A stretch of 64,000 bases of DNA from Rhizomys pruinosus (Eukaryota; Chordata; Mammalia; Rodentia; Spalacidae): positions 114,460 through 178,459 of the forward strand of contig VZQC01000353.1 of assembly GCA_009823505.1 (NCBI GenBank), written 5' to 3'. The notes under the pieces are model-generated. The model did no database searches and was not told the origin of the DNA. It saw only the letters and a list, made by a program, of their open reading frames with translations. Position numbers and translations under genes: made by a program. Below are positions 23,308-35,716 of this stretch, piece after piece (the stretch's first letter is position 1; the number at the start of each line of letters is the position of its first letter).

Positions 23308-23538
23308 AGACAAGAATCTCTTTCTTTTTCAGGACTTGAGGGGCAGAGAAGAGAAGAAAAGAAATCGGCAGAGTGGCAAACCTGAGAAGTCCTCTGCACA
23401 GGATCAGAAAAGGCAAATGGATGCTCTCTGTAATCCTTAGGTTAAGAAATCTGCAGAGTGACAAACCCGAGAGGTCCTCTGCACAGGAGCAGGGAAGGTA
23501 GATGCTCCCCAGGTCACAAAAAAGAGATTCTTGTGTCT
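23308..23538. repeat. inverted repeat arms enclosing an 85-bp tandem repeat
   Basis: The left arm agacaagaatctcttt (23308-23323) and right arm aaagagattcttgtgtct (23521-23538) are near-perfect reverse complements. Between them, gaaatcKgcagagtgRcaaa at 23361 recurs at 23446 (period 85), followed by the shared gtcctctgcacagga. It directly abuts the 7SL copy. Origin unknown; it could be decayed retroelement 5' sequence. Confidence 0.6.
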
Positions 23539-23619
23539 TATTTGATTAATTTCTTTGCCACCTTTGTGACCACCCACTTCAGGAACTGAACCTGCTGCTG
23601 CTGGACTCTGGGACTCTGG

Positions 23620-24468
23620 CACTAAGGCTTATAGAACATAGTAGAACAAGGGTAGAGAGAATACTAATGCACTATCAACTCTCATCAATGAAGTTCCTTC
23701 ATGCAATAGAGGTCCATGAACACAAAAGGACATAGGTACTCAAAGAGAATAATGGTGTACAGAGTATGTGTCCTTGGACAGGTCTCTTATACTTCACCCA
23801 CCCAGGGATCAGGGACCACTGAAGAAAGGGGGTGGGAAGAAAGACTGTAAGATCCAGGGGAGAAGGTGCATGGACATATCAAAATGGAGTCTTTCTGGCT
23901 CCTGGGACCTTGCTCATCTGAACCTGTAGTAATGATGGCAACATACACAATAGTCATGTAAACCCAAGCAGACAACACTCTGCATAGAACTCTGGAAATA
24001 GGCACCAGGCCTCAGTTTTAGCTGAAGAACTATTGGCAGCTGATTACTGCTGCATGAACAGTTGATCATCATAAAGGGAGGGAATCTAGATAGCTTGACT
24101 AGATCTCAGTGGATGTACCTGCACTGAGGGATACTTGGGGACACTAAATTGACTCAATAGGCCTCAACATCAATGACATAATGCAGGAAATCCAGTGGAT
24201 GGCAATGGGAGGGTACCAATGGGGTTGGAGGTATAAAGATGATTAAGATGTCCTACATAAAATACACATAAATTATAAATTATAGCTTGACTAGATCTCA
24301 GTGGATGTACCTGCACTGAGGGATACTTGGGGACACTAAATTGACTCAATAGGCCTCAACATCAATGACGTAATGCAGGAAATCCAGTGGATGGCAATGG
24401 GAGGGTACCAATGGGGTTGGAGGTATAAAGATGATTAAGATGTCCTACATAAAATACACATAAATTAT

Positions 24469-24471
<3 letters not shown>
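23620..24471 (+). mobile_element. L1 (Lx-like) 3' UTR with internal tandem duplication
   Basis: Resembles the L1 3' UTR at 29.7-30.7 kb (ggtgggaagaaagactgtaag, gaagaactattggcagctgatt, gatctcagtggatg). The final 192 bp occur twice; see the separate repeat entry. Confidence 0.7.
24091..24471 (+). repeat. 192-bp direct tandem duplication
   Basis: 24091-24282 and 24283-24471 are identical over about 189 bp except a at 24178 versus g at 24370. Both copies start tagcttgactagatctcag. The second copy runs into a TA microsatellite (24472-24500). Confidence 0.97.
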
Positions 24472-24503
<32 letters not shown>

Positions 24504-25159
24504 AAATATCAGGAAATTGTAAGCTGATCTGTGTCTTAAAATGCAAGATTTTAGGAGTCATCTTATGTATTTTTTCCTTATTCTTTCAGACATTTAGATT
24601 AGTATCCTAAGAAGTCCACAATAAGTTTCCCTTGGTACTTGCTTAATGACATCCTTTTAATAATTTTTTTTATATTCTATGTTTTTCTTTTCTTGGTCTT
24701 TACTTCTGGCCCATACAATTTCATGCACTTATAAATTCATGGGGTATAAATCTTTGCCCCAGACTCTGATAATTTTTAACCTACACCGTTATAGTAATGT
24801 GACCATTTAAACAAGTAACCTTAGACTCCAGAAAACACCCAGGAGTTTTGTTGACTTAGTTACTTGATTGACAACTATGCTGGTAGAAATTATGAGGAAT
24901 AGAAGCTATATACCATGGAGAAGGGAAAGAAATGTGAAACAAAGGCACAGATTGGGTTGTCTTAACTAAATAACACAAGGGACTCTAGTGATATGCATCT
25001 TCTCACAATGAAGAGAACATTTGTGGAATTATCTTAAATTCTATGATATATCTGATTTTAGATATTACATTACACATGATTAGCATCACGCATGGGCGTT
25101 TAGGTTGAGGAAACTTCAGAAATTGTTTGCAATACACCAAAGGATAAACAACACAGCCC
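24472..25159. other. (TA)n then unique AT-rich DNA
   Basis: A TA run lies at 24472-24499; nothing else recognised. Confidence 0.4.
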
Positions 25160-25575
25160 AATGTGAAGCCTGAATGTTTCTTGTTTTAACTGTTTGTTTT
25201 CTGTCTAGCCTTGTTCATTTAGCATAATACTCTCTAATCCCACTAATGTGCTGTAGATAGGAAGTTTTATTTCTTTTCTAAGGCAGAAAATGTCCTTTTG
25301 AGTTTGTGCATTAAATTTTCATTATCTATCATCTAATGATGGGCACTTAGGTTGATTCTAGAGATAACTATTGTTAACTCTGTTGCAACTAAACTTTGTA
25401 GTGTAAGGATATCTTCAAATAATTTCAGAAAATCTTTAAAGTGAATATTTGGAACTAGGATTGCTGGATATTATAATACTTTTATTTCTCTTAGAAACCT
25501 CCATGAAGATTTCTATGTTGTTTGTGCTAATTTACATTGAAAACTAATAACTGTACAAGGGTTCCTTTTTTCCAT
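25160..25575 (-). mobile_element. old L1 3' portion
   Basis: Plus-strand phrases such as ctcattatctatcatctaatgatgggcac, ttgctggatattataa and gaaacctccatgaagattt are the reverse of the decayed ORF2-end/3' region of ancient L1. The younger L1 at 25.6 kb inserted into it. Confidence 0.55.
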
Positions 25576-25590
25576 GGTACTTTTAATTTT

Positions 25591-28500
25591 TTTTTGTGTG
25601 TTGTATTATTTTATTTTTTCATATTTTTGTTTTCTTTTTTTTTTAATTAGTTTTTATTGATGCTTTGTGCATTTCATACATTTTTTCCAATTCAGTTCAG
25701 GCTTATTTCCCTTTCCCTCCCCCCCCCACCCCACCACAGCCCAGATCATGCCCTTTGGCCATAACTGTCCTGCATCTTTCTCGGTTTTTTTTTTTTTTGT
25801 CCCATTTTTAGCTATAATGATAATCCATGATACAAGCATCCTTCATACAAAACCTATCTGCAGGCTGTTTGTGCCCAAACACTACAGCCCCACCATCCAG
25901 TGGGGGTGAAGGTTGTTTGTTCAATTCAAGTTGATCAAAGGAGTGTCCAACTTACATTGCTGTAGTTTTCACCATTCAAACAATCGCAGCCCTTAATTCT
26001 ACCACGCCCCCTCTTCGAAGATTGTTCCCTAGGCTTTAGAAAAGGGGAAAGGTGGATGAGAGGTAAAAACAGTCCACTCACTCTCTCTGGAGCTGTGGAC
26101 TTGGACTCTGGTCATTCTGGCTGTTTTCCTTTCATGGCTGACAGTTTTGGTCCAGGAAGAACCTTTCGATCCTACTAAGGAAGAAAAGCAATAGAGATAT
26201 AGGTATTTAAGCAGCAACTAATAGTTATGGTAGGTTACTTAGCTATAGACACATGTTGTAATATGTGAATCATGAATACAATTTTCCCCCTGTTAAATAA
26301 TGACAGGGTCTTACTGTGCTTATAACATCTCCTAACCTGTAGAGGGATGTAAGCTTGTTGTCATCAGCATGGTTTTATTTCTCCAAGGGGAAAGCCAATA
26401 GCCAATTAGATTTTGGGATATACATGCACATGGCTGCCACTGCGGCAGCAGTATTTCCAGGCAGGTGGGGTGTAGCTGGTGCGGACGGTGGAGTCTTGCT
26501 TGAATCAGGGTAGACCCATATTTGCGTTAGTGGGTTAGCGGCCTTTGGTAACACTCTCTTGGCATTCCCAGAGCCATCTGTACACTGGCCATGTGTGGTG
26601 TCTCAATACATCCCTCCCGTGTAAACGTCAGGTCTTCGGCAGCGGGTCTTATCGCCTCTCCTCCCGCAGGTATCCCAACTTAGAGGCAAGGAGCCCTTAC
26701 CTTTTTTGGGGCCTTGGATCCCCGGGCCAACATCCACCTGGTAGAACAGTCCATGGCTGATGTCAGAGCGCCTGTATTAATATATTTTGCCTGAGTGCAT
26801 AGCCCTAGTACTTTAGTATGTATTTTGGGGTTTCTGAACAGAGAGTAATCCCGTCCACAGTTCCCATGTCTATAATCAATAAAGAAAGAGTTTTTAAACC
26901 GTTTTATAAGGGATTACCTCTACAATAGTTTGTCTCCAATTTACAGGTGGGGAGCGACCTCATCTTGTCATATTTTCTCCTTGTTCTATGTGGGGGAAGG
27001 CAAGGAAGTCTCTCATATCAGAACCTTTGTGGCCCCTAGAAAGTAAGTTTCATCAGGACTATTATAACTATTTGTTACATGTAGGATCCACAAGGGGTTC
27101 GATGTTTGTGTATGGCAATCTGAGGCTTTTCTTCCTTTGAATGGTCAGACGGGTCAGCCTTTCCGTTTCCACTTTTTGGTACATCCTACATAATGCAATG
27201 CTGTATCTTTTCTTTCTCAGCCGTTAAGTTGTTGACGTTTTGTCCGGTTGGAACAACAAATCTTTTCCCAGGTTAGTTTTAAGAGTTGAATTGCAAGGTT
27301 TTTTGATGAAAAGGTTTCAGTCCTTTCTGTACCCCCCCCCTTTTTTTAGCGAATGAGTCTCCAGAAGACAGTTGTAATATACATAACTATAGGGTGGGGC
27401 CAAGGCACAGATTTCATCAATTCACCCAGTGTTTTTTTGGGTGACTATATAGGGAATTAACTTGGGAAGCAACTTAATTTTGTACGTTAAATCATCTTAA
27501 AGAGAATGCTACAGGTTATACTGTACAACAGGGAAATTATAGAGAAGATTTGTATGTGTCAATCCCAAAGTTCTTGCTCTACAGATTTTATGTAAAGCAA
27601 ATGTGGGCAAAAGCGAATTATATCTCCATTTTATTCAGATGCATGTACCATTTTTTTATCAGATCTGTAAACCAATGTTGTTTATATAACACATGTTTAC
27701 GTTACTAGTCCGAAAACAGCCATGTTTACCCCTGTAGACTGTCTATGTCGAACTGGTACTTGCTAGCTCCTCAATTAAATAGGCCCGGTTAATCGAGTAT
27801 ACAACCGTGTCCCTCTCCACCCATCCCCCCTTTTCCAATTCACCATTTCAGGGCCCCAGTTTTCTGATTAAGTCTTTCTGTTGTTCTTTTACTATGGCTC
27901 CCTCTCCATGAGAAATAGTATATCTGGGTTATTGGTAACTAGCATCCACATATGAGGACACCATTTGTCGTTGTTTTTTTTCTGGGGACTTGTGTTACTT
28001 CACTTAACTAATGTCTTCCAGCTCTATCCATTGACCTGCAATTCATGATGTTGTCCCCTCTTTACTGCTGCATAGTATTCCATTGTATACATTTACCACA
28101 TTTTCTCTATCCACTCGTCAGTTGAAGGGCACATGGGCGGGTTCCAGCTTTTTGCTATTGTGAACAGAGCTGCAATAAACATAGCTGTGCATGTATCTTT
28201 GCAGTAAGTTGTGTCTTGTGGGTATATACCCAGGAGTGGTATGACTGGGTCAAATGGAAGGCTCATTTTGAGTCTTCTAAGGGTTCTCCACACTGCTTTC
28301 CATAGTGGCTGTACAAGTTTACATTCCCACCAGCAATGGATGAGTGTTCCCCTTTCCCCACAACCTCTCCAGCACTTGGTATCATTCATGTTCCTGATCC
28401 TAGCCAGTCTTATTGGAGTAAGGTGATATCTCAGAGTGGTTTTAATTTGCATTTCCTTAATTATCAGAGATGTTGAACACTTCTTAAGATGTTTCTCGGC

Positions 28501-28898
28501 CATCTCTAACTCCTCCTCTGTGAAGTCTCTATTCAGATCTTTGCTCCATCTTTTGAATGATTCATTTGTTTTCTTTCTTCTTTGTTTTTTGAGTAGCTTG
28601 TATACTCTGGAAATTAATGCTTTGTCAGATGTATCTGCTGTGAAGGTTTCCTCCCACTCTGTGGGTCTTCTCCTCACTTCCTTTATTGCTTCCTTTGATG
28701 TACAGAAGCTTTTGAGTTTAATGAGGTCCCATTTGTCAATTGTCGATCTTATTTCTTGTGCAGCTGCTGTCTGATTTAGGAAGTCTTTTCCTACACCTAT
28801 GTCTTGTAGTCTGCTGCCAAGCTTCTCTTCTATCACCTCCAGAGTTTGGGGACCCCTACCTCTCACCTTGTACAAAGGTCAACTCCAGATGGACCAAA
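25591..28898 (-). mobile_element. 5'-truncated L1 with a 2.3-kb 3' UTR, intact TSD
   Basis: Flanked by perfect 15-bp direct repeats ggtacttttaatttt at 25576-25590 and 28899-28913, so the whole 3.3 kb inserted as one unit. On the minus strand it runs from within ORF2 (28898) to the ORF2 end near 27945, then about 2.3 kb of 3' UTR to a G-rich tract (complement of about 25711-25738) and a terminal T-rich/poly(A) complement at 25591-25650. Copies 1a and 1b (4.5-6.9 kb) share the distal half of this 3' UTR, which shows it belongs to the L1 family and is not a chance fusion. Confidence 0.92.
27945..28898 (-). pseudogene. L1 ORF2 C-terminal fragment
   Basis: A 260-codon open frame at 28093-28875 encodes the C-terminal end of L1 ORF2p: DFLNQTAAAQEIRSTIDKWD near its start, then KSFCTSKEAI, the [19 protein letters not shown] segment, the Cys-rich CWRGCGERGTLIHCWWEC motif (CX3CX7HX4C) and DPVIPLLGIYP. 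Endonuclease and reverse transcriptase domains are absent through 5' truncation. A stop follows the WIEKMW segment at 28093, after which the final roughly 50 codons continue in broken frames to about 27945. The long undisrupted frame suggests a fairly recent insertion. It cannot encode a functional enzyme. Confidence 0.92.
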
Positions 28899-28913
28899 GG
28901 TACTTTTAATTTT

Positions 28914-29554
28914 AAAGTAATATATGCTATAAGTTGAGAGCCACATTTTATGTAACTTCGAGATCATTCCAAAAGAAAGAATAAGTTGGCATCTGGTTTA
29001 TATTTGATGGCTTAGAGGCTATACATTCCAGGATTCTAAAACTGTATACTCTAAGAATATCCATGTGGAAGATGAACTTTAAAGCAGATTCATCCAAGTC
29101 TCACTCTCTTGTCAGTAAAGTCATCCCGAAAGTCTTACATGAGTGACTCCTAAGAACTGTAGTTATTTTATGAAGACAAGGATTTCGAGATGAAGAATTG
29201 TTCCCACTACAATGCTTCCATACATCTGGTATACAGAGGACTTCAGAAAGAAAATTACCATGAGATTTTGTTTTAGGAATATCTAAATTGTCTTGGAGTC
29301 AAATATTAAGTATAAGGATGATTTATTCATAATTAATTAAACAACCAAGAAGTTTTATAAGTATAAAGTTATAATTATTCATTAATATAGTCTCCAATTT
29401 ATACACATTATCCAAAAATAGTGTCCAGTCTTCAGATATTCTTCTATCTTTTCTGGAATTCCTAAGGATTATTTAGTAAAAAAATGACATACACTTGTTT
29501 TTGGAGGTTAGTGTTGAGTTGCTTTTAATAAAACATAGTGTTGAAGACTGTGAT
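28914..29554. other. unique AT-rich DNA (possibly more old L1)
   Basis: It may continue the old L1 split at 25.58 kb, but I cannot show this. Nothing else recognised. Confidence 0.35.
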
Positions 29555-29569
29555 AAAAATAGTAATGCC

Positions 29570-29707
29570 AGCCAGACATTGTTGTGCACACCTTTAATCC
29601 CAGCACTTTGGAGGCAGAGGCAGGTGGATCTCTGAGAGTTCAAGGCCAGCCTGGTCTACAGAGCCAGCTCCAGGCCAGCTGGGACTAAATAGAGACCCTG
29701 GCTCAAA
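29570..29707 (+). mobile_element. B1: B1 SINE with TSD
   Basis: Full-length B1 body (cctttaatcccagcactttg ... cagagccagctccagg). Flanked by identical 15-bp duplications aaaaatagtaatgcc at 29555-29569 and 29708-29722. Confidence 0.95.
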
Positions 29708-29722
29708 AAAAATAGTAATGCC

Positions 29723-30665
29723 TTGAAGGATCACATGATTCTGTTTGGATCATGTCAGCATAAGAGTGGTCTTAAATTTAAGCCTAAGATTTCCTTACCC
29801 TCTATGGAGTCTACCATACCTCTGGACACATGAAATTTCTTACCGTAAACCATTGTATCGTTATATTTACGTAAAGCATACCATGCAGCACTCATCAAGG
29901 AATCTTCTTTCTGCAACAGATGGAGACCCCTGAAGATTTCCACAACTGGTCACAGAGAACATATATCTAAGTGATGCCCAGTCCTGGTGACACATCTACA
30001 GTTGAACCTTTACACCTAAGGCCCATAGAATAGGGTGGAATGAGGGGTAGAGAGGAAAATAATGCATCCCTAAAGTCTCACCAGTGAGGTTTCCTTACAC
30101 AACAGAGTGTGGTGCACACAGAAGGCAATAACTGACCATGTTTTGGAGAAACAGAGACTCCAGAGTGTGTATCCCTAGCTAGGGTATCTATCCTGAACCT
30201 CAGCCACTGGTAATTTATGAATCGTTGTGAAGCGTGGGGAAAGATTGTAAGAGCCAGGATTGGTTCATGAACATAGGGGAGCAGAGGCTTTCAGGCCACT
30301 GTAAGTTTGCACATGTGAACATGTGGCAATGGTGGCATCAGGACCAATGTCAACTCGGTTAAACAGGGGCCCAGAAAGGAGGAGATAAGTGTGTGGTGGG
30401 CCAGCCCTAGACTGAGAAATATTGGAGACAGATTGCTACTGGGTGAAGGAGAGTATGCCTTACTTATCATCTCTAGAGTGGCTGACCTGACTCCAGTGGA
30501 TGAATTTCACTGAGGGACATCTGGGTACAGATGTTTGACTGGAAAGGACTTAACTTGTATGGTGGAATGTATGGGAATTTTGAATCTATGGGTGTTGGGA
30601 GGGAGTATAAATTTGATTAAGAACTGATGTATGAAATTACGAAGGCTTAATTAAAAATCAATTAA
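29723..30665 (+). mobile_element. L1 (Lx-like) 3' UTR
   Basis: Carries the recognisable L1 3'-UTR series: gaagatttccacaactggtc, gtggggaaagattgtaag, gcttactt/cactgagggacat and a terminal ttgattaagaactgatgta tail (30618) ending in aattaaaaatc. No ORF2 is attached within the recognised span. Confidence 0.75.
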
Positions 30666-30680
30666 TAAATCCATAAATAA

Positions 30681-30821
30681 GGGTCAGGAATGGCAACACA
30701 TACATGTAAACCCCAGCACCCAAGAGACAGAGGCAGGTAGATCTCTCGGAGAGTGAGGCCAACCTGGTCTACTTAGTGAGTTATAGGTCAGCTAAGGCTA
30801 CAGAGAGACCTTGAAACATAC

Positions 30822-30874
<53 letters not shown>
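30681..30874 (+). mobile_element. B1: B1 SINE followed by (GA)n
   Basis: Diverged B1 at 30681-30822 (aggcaggtagatctctcgg, ctacttagtgagttatagg), whose tail has become a (GA)n microsatellite at 30826-30874. Confidence 0.85.
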
Positions 30875-30880
<6 letters not shown>

Positions 30881-30982
30881 CTGAGAGACTAAAAAGTGTA
30901 TTTTAGATTTTATGAGCTAAGCTACAAAATCAAGGATGTTCAATTTTTGCCTTAAGTAAACATTTCAAATATGCCCATCACT

Positions 30983-31070
30983 GGACTGGAGCTATAACTG
31001 AGTGACAGAACACCTGCTTGGCATTCAAAGGCCCTGGTTTCAACCCCCAGTACCAAAACAGAGATAGAGA
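30983..31070 (+). mobile_element. ID-like SINE
   Basis: ggactggagctataactgagtg...cacctgcttggcattcaaaggccctggtttcaacccccagtaccaaa keeps the ID order with tRNA-like A and B boxes, followed by an A/G-rich tail. Confidence 0.7.
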
Positions 31071-31227
31071 GACAGAGATACTTAGAGAAAGTTAAAATAA
31101 GAATGGTTAGAATTGTAAACATATTCTTAGCTTGTGGGCCATGCCAAAGATGTACTAGATGAGATTTGGGTCAAGGGCAACAGTTTGCCAATTTCACAGT
31201 TAGGTAATTAGCCAAGCCTATTCAGAG

Positions 31228-31498
31228 CTGGGAGATGGCTCAGTCAGAAAGTGCTTCCCTTACAAGCAGAAGGACATGAGTTTGATTGCCCTGAATCCAT
31301 GACTTGAAAAGAGAAGAAGAAAGAAAAGCAAGCATGATGGCATGCATTCGTGATCCCATAATTCCAATCCCACACCTGGGGGTCAGGCAGGCAATGCCTT
31401 GAGCTGGATTGCAGGCACACCAAACAACCAACACTATTTGATAAATTGCAGCTTAATGAAAGACAGTCTCAAAAAAAAAAAAAAAAAAAAAAAAAAAG
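31228..31498 (+). mobile_element. B4-like SINE with poly(A)
   Basis: gagctgggagatggctcagtcag head, B1-like middle (gcatgatggcatgcattcgtg) and a 27-nt A run at about 31471-31497. The small plus-strand frame here is a shadow. Confidence 0.7.
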
Positions 31499-31528
31499 AA
31501 AAGAAAAAAAGATATATCTCATCTCAGG

Positions 31529-31760
31529 GGTGGAGAGATGGCTCAGCAGTTAAGTGCACTGACAGGCACTGGCTATTCTTGGAGAAGACCTGTGTTTGTA
31601 TCGCAGCACCCATAACGCAGCTAACAACCATGCATAATTCTAGTTCCAGCAGATCTTATGCCCTCTGCTGTCCTCCACAGGCACTGCACCATGTGGATGC
31701 ACTCACACACACACAGGCATAATACTAATATACATAAAATAAAAATAAGTAAATAAATTA
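31529..31760 (+). mobile_element. B2: B2 SINE (older type)
   Basis: gggtggagagatggctcagcag head, ctagttccagcagatcttatgccctctg body, cataaaataaaaataagtaa tail. Confidence 0.88.
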
Positions 31761-32980
31761 TTAAAAAGAAAAAAATGAATATCTCATCCTTCTTCAGGTG
31801 GCATTTCAAGTGATCTTGGAAGAACTAAAGATAGGTATGCCCCAAACACAAGGTATATGAAGTAAGTTCCACAAGTATTGAGTTTTCCTATTGTTCTTGT
31901 GGGTTATCCTGCCAAAGAAAATTGTTACTCTTTTACTGTGTATGTGCTTCTCTTAAAAATGGCAGAAAAATTACTACTGAGTAATAAACATTAGATTTCC
32001 TGTGGTTAATGCTGAAGTAATTCTACCTGACATGATACCTTAGTTATCCCCCTCACGTGTAGCTTCTGCTTGTTTCTACTGTAAACATTTTCTCTTAGAC
32101 CATAATTTATATGACTGCATTGTCATTGTCTGCCTTACATAAACCTATCTATGGAAGCCAGTTTTTCAAGAGAGTTTGTGTGATAACTGAATTAACTGAT
32201 GAACAAAAATCAGGAAGTAATTCCAGGATGATTGTATCTAAATCAGACCATTAGAGAAATGCAGACTCGTTGAAAGATAGATTGACATATTATTTTTCAT
32301 TTTGCCCAATTTTTGTCATTTCCCAAAGATTTATTGAAATTTTTTTCTTCATGTCATGTGATACAAGATAATGGGAAATTTTCTGGATTAAATAACAAAA
32401 TGACAAAATAAACCTTAATTTTTTATTTCTGAGCTTCCACTTGCTCAGTTTTACAATTATATTATGCCTACATTTAAAACAATTAAAGTAATTATCCAGA
32501 AATCAGATATTAAAAAGTTTAAAATATGTATTCATATATCACCTTCCTAAACCTTCACCACATTATTTACTTTTTATAAATTCAGAGGTCAGCCATCCTT
32601 TGAAACATATTCTAACTGTAAAAATAAAGGATCCAAATTTCAGTGATCACACACTTATTCAAAATAAAATTTGCAAACTCTCTAGTAACTGATGTGTGCG
32701 ACTGTGGGAATCAGAAGAGCAACATAAGCAGCAGGCCAACATTGTAGGTATAAATAAGGGGCATGCATTTATTAACATATGCTTAATTTTCCTTCTCTCT
32801 AGAAGACTAGATGTCTTTAAGTGTCAAATGAAATCATATGGCTAGAGGTCAAAGTTGATACACAGTGAAGCCATAATATAAAATAACTCAGAATAAAATA
32901 TCTAATAAATAAAATATCACACACTAATATTCTTCATGATTAAACATGCAAATATTTGTAAAGTTATAAACCAAATTTAA
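31761..32980. other. unique AT-rich DNA, nothing recognised
   Basis: No gene or repeat structure identified. Confidence 0.4.
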
Positions 32981-32981
32981 T

Positions 32982-33105
32982 ACCAGGTGTAGTGATGCAT
33001 GCCTTCAATCTCAGTAGTGGGGAGGCAGAAGCAGGTGGATCCCTGAGGTTGAGGCTAGGCAGGATTGTGGTAGGGAGACTGTCCCGCCCCCCCCAAAAAA
33101 AATCA
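32982..33105 (+). mobile_element. B1: B1 SINE, diverged
   Basis: ccaggtgtagtgatgcatgcc ... gaggcagaagcaggtggatcc; 3' end degraded to a C/A run. Confidence 0.8.
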
Positions 33106-34729
33106 CATGTTAAAAGAATGATATAATTTAGACAATTATTTCTGTAGTTGGATAACATTTATTTTATATTTGAAGAGGAAATAAATTAATGTAAATCTCC
33201 ATTATATTATAAGAAAGAATGAAATATTTTGATAGACTTGGAAAATGTATTAAGCAAATGCAAACTGTGATCATACTGAAAGAATTCAGCAAGCTAGAAA
33301 TATTAGGAAAATTCTTCAAGCTGATAAATCACCAACAACAAATTAGCCTATATAATTTATTTTACAAATGAAACATATAAATTTTCTTCAAATGTTAAAA
33401 ATGAAACATGAATGCCAACATTTGTCATTTGCAGTTTAGCACTGTGTGGTAGGTCCCAGCTACTGCAGGAAGACAGAAGGAAATTTGCAAGCAGCTACAA
33501 AAATACATGAATTTAACAATTTGTTAGGAATATAAGAGTTATACTGAAATATCAGGTATATATTTCTTTAGTCCATAACTAGGAAATAATTGGAAATAAA
33601 ATTTTAAACCAGTACTTTAGAAGTAATTGTGTATAGTAATATACTTAGTATTTGATGTGATTTTTGTAAGATTTCACACTAAAAAATTATTTGTAAAATT
33701 AACATGTAAAAATGTGTTGTTCTCATGTGTTGGAAAACTTGATATAAATATCATTCCCCCCACTTAGTCAGCAATATCCAAAAAGATTCTAATATGTTTT
33801 CCTTTTGATGACATTGATAATTATTTTGAAATAGAAATGCAAAGGATTTAGAATAATCAATGATATTTTACAAAGAACAAATTAGAGTATTATTCTAATT
33901 GATTCCAAGACAGCAGTAAAATACTTTCTCACAGGCAAATAAAAACAAGTATTTATGAGACAGTGTGAGCCCAGCACACAGGGACATGGGCAAGTAAGCT
34001 GTAATTTTAATTGTTGACTGGGCTGGTTGGCAAAAACTTTAGGCAACTTTTGCTGAGAACAGTGACTCTTCATTGAGCTTGCAAACATCTAGTGGAAGAT
34101 TTGAGTGGCATGAAAAGGTTGAAGATCTATGACTTTTTCGGTTTCCATTACTACCTTAACCTTTCAATCCACTTTGAGTCATCTCTGCATGGAGACAGGC
34201 TGACTCTTGAGAGCTGTCCAGCCTCCACTCTCCAGGTACAGAGCCAGACTGATTGCTCATAAGAAGGAAACGTCTTCAGAACTAATGAAAATTGACAGAG
34301 CTTCAGCCCACCATAGCTAATTCTCAAAGTTTGCTTCTCCTTTTGTTCAGAGATCAGCAGCCAAATTCCATTTTGATGACTGCTGTCTCACTATGGCTTG
34401 AGCAGAAGTTGGCCAGCTCAGGCTGAAGTCCCGTTAAAGCTTGGTCTGCCTTCTTGAAATTTGTCTCAGTCTTATCTCCATTTCTTTTATGAGAAATGAT
34501 GCCACCCCAAACATCCTGCAAAGAGCGGAGCTGAGCCAGGATTCTGTAAGTGCACTCACGCACGCATGTAGGAACTGCTGATCTTAAACTTGAAACCAAT
34601 GAAATTCAATAGAAAACAAATTTGATTTCAGCTTTTTTTTTTCTAAATTGAATAGTTAGGCACATGGGGAAAATGAACATGGATATTTAAGTACATATAT
34701 GATAGAAAAATAAATACATTTTGGGTCTA
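33106..34729. other. unique DNA; least repeat-like block at 33.9-34.6 kb
   Basis: Between about 33880 and 34620 no repeats are recognised and composition is more balanced. Two minus-strand frames (33882-34088, 68 codons; 34354-34599, 81 codons) are open. Neither matches a family I know, so I do not call a gene. A conserved non-coding element or an exon cannot be told apart from chance here. Confidence 0.3.
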
Positions 34730-35684
34730 AATAAAGATGAAAAAAGTCCATTTCTGAAAGAAAATGAGAAAAAAAGATTTTGCAACCTTGGGCAATAGAT
34801 TCCTAGAAAACTAAAAGCATGAATGAAAGGAAAATGGTAATTTAGACTTCGTAAAAGCTAAAAGGGAAACTTTGCTCTTTGAAATAGAGCATTAAGAAAA
34901 CAGAAAGGGAAGGCAAGCCACAGTTCCAACAAAGAAATAATATTTGTAACATAACATTAGAATAAAATATTTGCAGATGGGAAAAAAATTGAAAAAAATA
35001 TTGTATCTCAGTAATAAGAAAACAGACCATACAGAAATTGATCATATATTTCACAAAAGTGTCCGAGTGATATAAAATAATGCTAGATATCATTATTTAT
35101 CAGGTAAATGCAAATTAAACCCAAATGAGATGACACTAGAGTGGTCACCTCTTATTTCTTATTTTGCTTTCTGAGTTTGTAGTTCCTTGTGATCGACATG
35201 TACCTAAACATTCTAAGTGGAAACTATAAATAAAAACAATTCATAAGTCTTGAATTCCATAACCAAATCCTGGCTGTACGCTTTGTCTTCATCAGGACAT
35301 GGACAATTCCTTTACAGTATGGATGCTTTGTACACTTTCAGTCCACAAGTCACTCAGTAACTCCCTGGATCACAAAGACTCTTAGATTACTGCTGGCAAC
35401 CACTTATATTTAACAGTATTCTCCCAAATGCAAAAGTATCATGCTGGAAATTTAATATACCAAAATTCAGACATGCCATAAAATGTATTTACTAAGTGAA
35501 AAGTTGGAAGTTTTTATTAAAGAAATAAAAAGTTAGATAATGTAGTTGCTGAGATGGGTGGAGGGTATGTATGCATATTTTATAGTAATATAAAATGAAA
35601 GGTAAAAATGTCAATTCCTAAACACGTTTTGGAATTAAATTATAAATTATTTTCAGTCCTTCATATTTAGTATATGTTCGTGAC

Positions 35685-35716
<32 letters not shown>

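Noticed and set aside
28093..28875. 260-codon frame as an independent host gene
   Set aside because: The whole frame matches the L1 ORF2 C-terminus, and the element has L1-type target duplications.
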